Source: Sipunculus nudus (lineage: Eukaryota > Annelida > Sipuncula > Golfingiida > Sipunculidae). Taken from it: DNA of 64,000 bases. The notes under the pieces were generated by a model, which did no database searches, had not been told where the DNA came from, and saw only the letters and a list, made by a program, of their open reading frames with translations. Shown one piece after another: positions 55,912 through 64,000 of the stretch. A program made the position numbers and the translations under genes. Location of the stretch: assembly GCA_026874595.1 (NCBI GenBank), contig CM049312.1:27399956-27463955 (forward strand), written 5' to 3'. The stretch's first letter is position 1; the number at the start of each line of letters is the position of its first letter.

Positions 55912-56280
55912 AAGACTGACTTTCAATATACTGTCTTTTCGGCACAGCCATCTCCAGCACTGCTTATGGACTTACGAATAGGGCGGGAGGAGGATGGGCT
56001 GTTAGACCAAATGCTGGGATATGGAGGGGGCGGCGAAGGTTCCTTTGCGATCTGTCGTCGATTGCAGTCTGGTGTGGGTTTGATTAGAAGATATGAAATT
56101 ATACTACTCGAAATTCCTGGAACTTGGCGCTGGACTCGTGACCGCATTGTTGTGCGCTCGCGTCCCAATATGACCGATTTCCACGCTGTGAGTCCTAGCC
56201 ATAGTCTTTACCACAATGGTGAGCCCTCTTCACCCGGGAGGGAATGCAAGTGGTCAAACATGGGCGAAAGGCAAATATAA
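55912..56280 (+). other. Counterpart of the 122-codon frame with lost start, unit 3
   Basis: The frame is open, but the initiating ATG is AAG. The next in-frame ATG is at 55966. The codons after that are almost identical to unit 1, so the loss is recent. Confidence 0.25.
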
Positions 56281-56286
56281 ATATAG

Positions 56287-56287
<1 letters not shown>

Positions 56288-56339
<52 letters not shown>
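56288..56339. repeat. (TA)n microsatellite, unit 3
   Basis: Longest of the three versions of this microsatellite. Confidence 0.9.
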
Positions 56340-56343
<4 letters not shown>

Positions 56344-56744
56344 CATTTTGTTTTCATTTGAAATCAAGACAAATAAGCAGTTTCATTTTAAATTACTAAA
56401 GCCACTAAAGCATTAGTATATAAGGCAAAAAAAATATATAAATAAAAGGTATGGTTCTCAAGCACCGCCCGCGTCAATTTTAAACCCCCGCATCAAAATC
56501 GTTTATTTTAATTTTCAATAGAAACTTACCAATTTTGAATCCAGCCGCTCGCACATTTCTTTCAAGAAGAAAAAAAACATACAATTTTGATCAAATTTCC
56601 TTTGTTTATGATGTGCTCTAACTTGTTTAGCAAAATAAATCTGTTATTATCGGATAAAAACCACCCGCCCGAATTGATTAATAAAAAAAAGTACCTGAGA
56701 ACCAAACCTTTTTTTTAGCCTAACATTTAGACTTTAGTTTCGGT

Positions 56745-56762
56745 TGATTTATAATAATCTAG
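56745..56762. other. Deletion/recombination junction in unit 3
   Basis: The left side matches unit 1 near 7170 (TTTATAAT, where unit 2 has TTTATTAT). The right side is the AATCTAGCCAGGG word of minisatellite A found at 10170 in unit 1 and 34552 in unit 2. About 2.95 kb is missing. The overlap at the junction is only TAAT. Confidence 0.8.
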
Positions 56763-57366
56763 CCAGGGTAATACGCACTGGGTAATTGAAACCCGATGAC
56801 GCGCATTTGAGGCAGGGTAATATACACAAAGTTATCGTACCAGGGTAATATGTAACAAAACTTCATTTCAGGGCAATACGCACCGAAAATCAATCCAGAG
56901 TAATATGCAACGAGAATTCGAGCCGCTTATTCGCACTGAGTTATACGTAACCGGGTAATACGCACCGAGAAATCGAGCCAGGGTTTCATGCAATGACTAA
57001 ATGAGCCAAGGTTATACGCACCATGTAATCGAGCAAAGGTAATATACACAAAGTTATCAAGGGTAATATGCACCGACTAATCAAGCCAGGATAATATGCA
57101 CTGAGCTATAAAGCCCAGATATTATGCACCGAGAAAGAGGGGATGTGGGACTTACAACACTTAGAATGTCCGACTAATCGAGCCAGCTTTAATACGCATC
57201 GAGAAAATGAGCCAGGGTAATACGCACCCACTTATTGAGCCATGGGGATACGCACCAAGTGATCGGGCCAGGGTAATACGCTCTGCGTAATCGAGCCAGG
57301 GTAATACGCACTGAGTAATCGAGCCAGGGTAATGCGCACCGAGTTATCAAGCCAGGCTAATACGCA
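56758..57366. repeat. Minisatellite A, truncated, unit 3
   Basis: Only the last third of the array (about 22 copies) remains. The left end joins directly to sequence that in unit 1 lies near 7170, so the left two thirds and about 2 kb of flank are gone. Confidence 0.95.
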
Positions 57367-57788
57367 CTCTCTTGTGGTAGCTATATGATGTATACCTCAA
57401 GGCCTCTCTTCCTGTATAATATAATACTCTGGGTCTCTCTTGTGATACCCTATATGATGAATTCCTCTGGGTCTCTCTTGTAATATCCAGTATGATGTAT
57501 TCCTGAAGGTATCTTCTTCTATGATGTATTACTCTGAGTCCCTCTAGTGATATCCTTATAATATACCTCCCTGAGTCTCGCTTATTGTATCCTTATAATG
57601 TTCTCCTCTGGGTCTCGTTTGCGATATCCAATATGATGTATTTTTCTGGGTCTCTCTTTCTATATGATGTATTACTCCTAGTCTCTTTTGTGATATATTG
57701 TATGATGTGTTACTTTTGGTGTCTCGTTTGGTCTTCTGTATGATGTATCACTCATTCGTTTGATATATTGTATGATGTATTACTCCTT
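57367..57788. repeat. Degenerate 38-bp minisatellite, unit 3
   Basis: Collinear with 10791-11210. Confidence 0.85.
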
Positions 57789-57991
57789 AGGGGCAGATCC
57801 AGGACTTTGGAAAGGGTAGGGTCGAACCCAGGAAGACTAAAAAACAAACTAAAAAGATCCTCTGGTCCGGAAAGTGGGGGGTCCAGGTAACAAAAATTGG
57901 CTTTGACACCCTAAAAAGTTCCTTTTGGCTCAAAAAGGGTGGAGTCCGGACCCCCTGGACCCCCCCCCCCCCCCCTTCTGGATCCGCCACT
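57789..57991. mobile_element. Short DNA element with imperfect terminal inverted repeats, unit 3
   Basis: Orthologue of 11211-11405, with the longest C run of the three. Confidence 0.6.
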
Positions 57992-60900
57992 TTACTTGGC
58001 CTCTCTTGTGATATCCTGCTTGCCTTGTACATATCAAGAAATCATTTCTGAATAATCTAAAGAAATATAAAAATACTTTTAAAACGTTACACAAAAAAAA
58101 AATTAAAAAACTTCTAAACGTTAGTCCCTGATGTTGCGCAGGTTAATCAGATCCATATTGATGTTCAGCAACTCTTTGTCAGGTCTTAATTATTGTGTGA
58201 CAGGCTACCCTGTAACCCAAACATCAATCATATACATATAATAAATCTATCCTTAATTCCTGTAATCCGTTTCTTTCAAGTGTTACTTGCTTAGTGTGCC
58301 AGGAAATTAAACTCAGTACGACTACCTTGGATCAGGCCTTTATGTTAAGTCTCTCTTTTTCACTTTAGCTAGATACTGGATACCCGTAGACAACTCATTA
58401 TCCATCTCAAGGAAATTTAACGCACACTAAGAATAAAGTTAACTTCATAGTTGTATAAGAAGTATTTATAGCAAGAAGGGTTTAGGCCCTCCTATCTGGG
58501 TATGTGGATATCTGGTGAGCAGATTTTTGGGTAGCGGATATCTGGTAAGAGGATTGCCGAGCGGACACGGCGACAAGCATTATGTTTTACGCTGGGTAAG
58601 TTGATTTGTATATAAATACCCATTATGCCTGCAGAGCGGTCACGCGTGGTTGTGGTGGTGGTGGGGGGGGGGGCACCCTGGAAAGTCTGATCGCTCCTTT
58701 GCTGCGATACAAACTCATGAATTCCCTACTTTCAGCCCCTGTGCCTTAGACCAAGACCACGAAAACAGGTCTGCCTGACAAAGTTAGAGTCTTAAGCTCC
58801 CTGAGTCTTAAGCCCATGCACCATGGAAAGTTTGGAGAAATAAATTTAACATATTATTTCCATGAAATTTCCTGAATGTATATAAAATACAGAAAAGATG
58901 TCTCCTTTCCTGTGTTTATTAGTTTTCTTTCAATAGGCAGAACCTTAATACAATTTAATAGTAATCGAAAAATTATGAGACGTCTTTATTCAATAAATAA
59001 TTTTTATTTATTTCAATGAATGTCCTTACTGGAACATTCGACAGCGAGTTTACTCACAGTTTTTAGTAAGAGGTACAATAACAGAAGAATATATCTCTCA
59101 AAATGTTTATAAGATAGAGATACTATTGTTCATTTCCATAATGCGCAAATGATAATAAATAATATAGTTATGACTTCATGACAGCTAAATGGCATTTAGA
59201 ATTGTCTATGCATTAAATATACAGTCAAAACTAGGTGCTGATTTCAGCGATAGGCCTTTATCGATTGTTATGCCGGTCGTCCCTGAACACCTGTTGTAAC
59301 CATTAGACCGTTCTTGCTTAATCTATTATTAACTCATTTCCTATTGATTCATGCATTTCTCCAGCTCCAAAATGTATGGCATTACATACAAATATGAAAT
59401 TTACACAGATTATTGAGAAATTGAGATATTGCGAAATCCAGCTGAGAAAAAGTAAATTAATTAAATTAATTCACTTTACCCCCAGGTGAATCTGAAGTTG
59501 ATTTAAAGTTACAACTCGAAAAAGTGAAATGGAGGTATTTTCAGTTTCCCTTCATCTTTCTGGTTTGATCTAGCCTTGTGTCGTTAGCTTAATTAAATGT
59601 CATCCAACTGTCTAGGAACAATTCAACTGCCCATGCACATTGTAAATAAAGAAAAACTGACAACCATTTAGTTGTTTATATATGGGAAACTTTATTTCAT
59701 AGTCTACAGTGGCAACAAATGTGTCCACAAAAAAATACAACACACTATCAGGGTCAAATGCCCTGACACCTTTCTATTAAAAAAATACCGACCACTGTCA
59801 TCTCACTAAAACCCCAAAATACCCCAACTTAAGAGGTGGGGATAGAGGTTCCCATCATATAAGCGTAATGTTGATGGAAAGAGAGAGGGATATGTAGGTA
59901 AGTGCTGTAGGCATTGCTTTTCCAATCACCCATGATGCGTATCACATCTGAAGAGAGTCCACAACGGAGTCCCCGGGAGGCCCTCCCCCCCCCCCCCCCC
60001 TCTTCTAAAACTGTGTCCTGTGTAATCTGAAGTATATAAACCTATGAGGTGTGTCAATTTACTGTCAAATTTACTTTGCGTGTGGAACTCCAATGGTTGA
60101 TTTTTAATAAAAAGTGATAGTAATGAATCAGAGGAAAGCTTCATCAAGGAGAAAGCTTTGATTATAGCCCACATAGGGCACAAAAATGTGCCTTTAGGTA
60201 AGGGGGGGGGGTAGTTTTAGCTGTCTTTGTCTGAACTGTATTTGATTTACTCGGTTTAACCAAAATGCCCGCTGATGTAATAAGAAAATAACTAACATGT
60301 CCCCTTTTCAGAGTAATCCAGAAAAGGCCAGCAAACAGGCAGCTTACCGGTAACATATATTAGGCAATAACCCACTAATACTGTCACCTTTGTTAAATAT
60401 ATCTCACCTATTGAATATATTGTATTGGTGAGCGAAGAAGACACATACATAATAAACATCAAAGGACATCAATTATGAAAAAGCAAAGACAGGGACGATT
60501 TTTAATTGGCAAACTTTAAAGTCCAGCCTAAGTACGTGAACATTTTCGATCTTGAAGGAATGGTGAATTTGAACCAACACACCTTTATGAATACATATAA
60601 TTTGAATTATTAACACATTAGACATAAAATAGCTGCATTTATTATGACTAGGTGTTCATTTCTTCACTTATTTTATTGCATGCGTGATAAGTACCGGCGA
60701 CCCAATTGAATATATTCAGTACAAGTCCCTCTAATTCGGATATAGACTGCGATAATTATAATTATATAAATATAGGCTCCAACAGTCGAGGATGCCAAGA
60801 AATAAAATAATTGTGTGCCTTTTGTGTACCTGCTGGTGCATGTTATACAAAACGGCATATACCAATATGAATGCGATCAAAATAATCAAGACATTAGGAT

Positions 60901-61075
60901 TAAATTTTAAATGTAGGCTCGAGCATTGTGCAGCGACAATAAAGCCTAATTTTACACTTTTGAAGAGTACCAAAGAACAGTGCAAATATATAAAAAAATA
61001 AAACACACAAAAATACATAAAAATCTAAAGATTTAAAAAAATGGGCGTTTTTAGCGTAAATTTGAAAGAAAAATG
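57992..61075. other. Unassigned AT-rich DNA, unit 3
   Basis: Counterpart of 11406-14485. No gene is supported. Confidence 0.5.
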
Positions 61076-64000
61076 GCAGAACATTGGAATGAGATCGTGT
61101 ATCTGAATGCATGGGATTGAGAGCGTGTTTCTATGAGCATGGGAATGAGGGCGTGTATTTTTGACATATGAATGAAGGCGTGTATCATTGAGCCTTGGAA
61201 TTAGGGCGTGTATCAATGAGCATGTTAAAAGGGTTTGTATCGATCACTGAGCATGGGAATTAGAATGTAAAGGAGAGCGTGTATCTAAAAGCATGGGATC
61301 AGGGCGTGTATCTATGAGCATGAGAGACACGGCGTGTATGTATTAGCATAGAAATGGTCGCGTGTATCTTTGACGAAGCATGGGAATAAGAGCGTATATC
61401 TGTGACTGAGAATGTAAAAGACAACGTGTACCTATGAGCTTTGATTGAGGGCGTATATCTCTGAGCATGGTGAGATGGCGTGATTTGATCACTGAGCATG
61501 GAAAGGAGGGCGTGTTTCTATCACCATGAATATGAGGGCGTTTATCTATGAGTATGCGAATAAGGGCGTGTAATTATTAGCATGCTAATGAGGGCGTGTA
61601 TCTATTAGCATGGTAATGAGGGCGTGTATCTTTTACGGAGCATGTGAAGCAGAACGTTTTTCTCTGAACATGGAATGAGGGCGTGTAACTATGAGCATGG
61701 GATGAGGGTGTGTTTTTATGAGCATGGTTATAAGGGATGTATCTATCAGTATTGACATGACGGCGTGCATCTATAAGCATGGGATGAAGGTGTGTATCAG
61801 TGACCGACAAGGGAATGAGTGCGTGTATCTATCAGCTTTGAAATAAGGATGAATATTGTTACGGGGTGACATAAAAGCGGACCGAACTGTCTCGCCAGTA
61901 AAGCGGTTGGAACGCCGGACTTGTGTGCCACCGACCTGGGTTCGACTCCCGGATCCTCCAAGGATTTTTCCCTTCAACAATTTCTCTTCGTAACAAAATG
62001 GGGGCTCGCCCGGGATGACGGTAAAACTTTGTGTCCCAGTGAATAAGCTCACCAAAGTGTGACTCCTGGGACAATTAGCTCTATTCTGATAACAGAACGT
62101 TCTGAAGAGGGGGCGTTTTACGGGGGGGGGGCAAAAAAGCTGACCGAACTGTCTCGCTAGTGAAGCTTGCTTTCCTAGCGAAGCGGTTGGTACGCCGGAC
62201 TTATGCGCCACCTACCTGGGTTCGACTCCCGGATCGGCCCAGAATTTTACCCTCAACATATTTTCTTGGTAACAAAATGGGGGCTCATCTAACGTGACGG
62301 TAAACTCTGTGTGGCCCAGGGAATAAGCTCACCAAAGTGTGACTCCTGTGATAATTAGTCTTGTTCTGATACCGGGTGACATAAAAGCGGACCGCGAAGC
62401 GGTTGGAACGCCGGACTGGGACTCCCGGATCGGTCCAGGATTTTTCCCCTCAACAATTTCTCTTCGTAACAATATTTATGAGCATTGGAATGAGGGCTTG
62501 TATCTATGAGCATGGGGTGACGTCGTGAATCGATTTCTGACCGTAGGAATGGGGGTGTGTATTGATTACTAAGCATGGGAATGGGCGTTAACTATGAGTA
62601 TGGATTTAGGGCGTGTATCTAAGAGCATGGATTAAGAGCGTGTATCTATTAGCATGGAATCAGGCCTTGTGTCTATTAGCATGGGAATTAAAGCGTGTTT
62701 CTTTTGACAGAGCATGGGAATGATGACGTATATTTGTGACTGAGAATATGAAGGACAACATGTATCTATGAGCAGAGGCTAGGGCGTGAATCTATGAGCA
62801 TGGGATGAGGGCGTGAATCGATCACTGACTATTAGAATGTGGGCTTGTATTGTTCACTTAGCATGAAAATGAGGGCATGTTTCTAAGAGCATAGTAATGA
62901 GGACATGTATCATTCAGCTTAGGAATCAGGATGTGTATCTTTTTGCCTGGGATGAGGGCGTCAATCTATGAGCATGGGAATGAGGGCTTGTATCTATGAG
63001 CATTGGGTGAGGGCGTGAATCGATTACTGACCATAGGAATGAGGATGTGTATGGATTACTGAGCATAGGAATGAGAGCTTGTATCTTTGAGTATGAATTG
63101 AGGGCGTGTATCTAAGAGTATGGTTTAAGGGCGTGTATCTATTAGCAAGGAATCAGGCCGTGTGTCTATGAGCAAGGAAATTAAAGCGTGTTAATGATTA
63201 CTATTAGCATGGTAATGACTGCGTGTATCTTTGACGGAGCATGGGAATAAGGGCGTATATTTGTGACTGAGAATGTGAATGACAACATGTATCTATGAGC
63301 TTGGATTGAGGGCGTGAATCTATAAGCATGGTATGAGGGCGTGAATCGATCACTGACTATAGGAAAAAGGGCTTGTATTTATCACTTAGCATGGGAATGA
63401 GAACATTTTTAATGAGCATGGTAATAAGGGCATATATCTACTAGCATATGATTAAGGGGGTGAATTAATCACTGACCATGGAAATGAGCGCGTGTTTTGA
63501 TCACTGAGTATGGCAAGGAGGGCGTGTATCTATGGATATGGGAATGCGGACGTTTAACTATGAGAATAGTAATGAGGGTGTGTATCTATTAGCATGGGAT
63601 GAGGGCGTGTGTCGATAACCCAGTGGAGAATGAGTGCGTGTGTCTATCAGAATGGTAATAAGGATGTTTAGCTATTAGCGTTGGAATGAGAGCGTGTATC
63701 TAGGAGCATGGGAATCGGGGGTGTATCTATGAGCATGGGAGGAGTGTGTGTATCGGTGACTGAGTATGGAATGAGTGCGTGTGTCTATCAGCAGATAAGG
63801 ATGTATAGCTATGAGTAAAAAAAGGAGGGCGTGTATCTATGAACAAAGGAATGAGGGCTTGTGTCTATTAGCATGGTAATAAGGGCGTTTGCCTTTGACG
63901 TCAAGGATAGCTCATATATTTGAGTAAGGGATCAGGGCTTGTATGTATGAGCATAGAATCAGGGCGTGCATCTATGAGCATGGAATTAAGGCGTGTATCT
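61076..64000. repeat. Minisatellite B, partial, unit 3
   Basis: Runs to the window edge and is collinear with unit 2. Nested LTR-type element at 61857-62471. Confidence 0.95.
61857..62471 (+). mobile_element. TRIM-like LTR mini-retroelement tandem, unit 3
   Basis: LTR1 61857-61995, primer binding site 61999-62016, LTR2 62116-62254 (first bases decayed to TTTTACG). LTR3 has lost its left end together with the preceding purine tract and ends at 62471. Flanking ATAT at 61853-61856 and 62472-62475. Same insertion as in units 1 and 2. Confidence 0.75.

Larger units (their letters stand above)
51418..64000. repeat. Macro-tandem unit 3 (partial, runs off right edge)
   Basis: This is the first 12.6 kb of a third unit. 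From the receptor to about 56.7 kb it tracks unit 1 most closely, for example about 6 mismatches against about 13 for unit 2 over the last 431 bp of the receptor exon. From about 57.8 kb onward it shares diagnostic indels with unit 2. About 2.95 kb present in units 1 and 2 is missing at the junction near 56756. The window ends inside minisatellite B. Confidence 0.9.

Noticed and set aside
61771-62211. 146-codon minus-strand open frame
   Set aside because: It runs through minisatellite B and antisense to the LTR mini-element. It is broken in units 1 and 2 by small indels and contains no domain.

Overview
This window is animal (metazoan) nuclear DNA, not bacterial. It is AT-rich and has no operons. 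It carries TA microsatellites, four kinds of minisatellite, tRNA-derived SINEs, DNA transposons with target-site duplications (TSDs), and one recognisable protein family, a seven-transmembrane class A (rhodopsin-like) receptor. The repeat style resembles a marine lophotrochozoan, most likely a mollusc and perhaps a bivalve. That is an inference from repeat style only, at about 50% confidence.

The dominant structure is a head-to-tail macro-tandem repeat with a unit of about 25-26 kb: unit 1 at 1-26030, unit 2 at 26031-51417, and unit 3 at 51418-64000, which runs off the right edge. Each unit has the same order: receptor exon; TA-rich tract; two related SINEs; unassigned DNA; (TA)n; a SINE flanked by TSDs; 28-bp minisatellite A; 38-bp minisatellite; a small DNA element; about 3 kb of unassigned DNA; a 4-kb 28-bp minisatellite B with a nested miniature LTR element; about 4 kb of unassigned DNA; a fold-back element; a minus-strand SINE; a 40-bp minisatellite; and then the next receptor exon.

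The receptor is seen three times. Copy 1 is only the 3' part, cut by the left edge. Copy 2 (25415-26461) is the only intact reading frame, 348 aa. Copy 3 (50797-51848) is broken by an early stop and a 4-nt deletion. No other convincing protein-coding gene is visible; the remaining short reading frames lie in repeats or change between copies without sign of constraint.

Differences between the units record their history. A 1.83-kb piggyBac-like element sits only in unit 1, with a TTAA duplication and clean empty sites in units 2 and 3. Unit 3 has lost about 3 kb between the receptor-side flank and minisatellite A. Unit 3 looks like unit 1 on its left side and like unit 2 on its right side, as expected for a recombinant formed by unequal exchange.

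The most unusual element is nested in minisatellite B. It is a short LTR-type retroelement with no coding capacity: TG...CA termini, 4-bp TSD, a tRNA-Pro-like primer binding site, a polypurine tract and about 120 bp of internal DNA. It is present as an LTR-internal-LTR-internal-LTR tandem, and its LTRs contain consensus Pol III A and B boxes.
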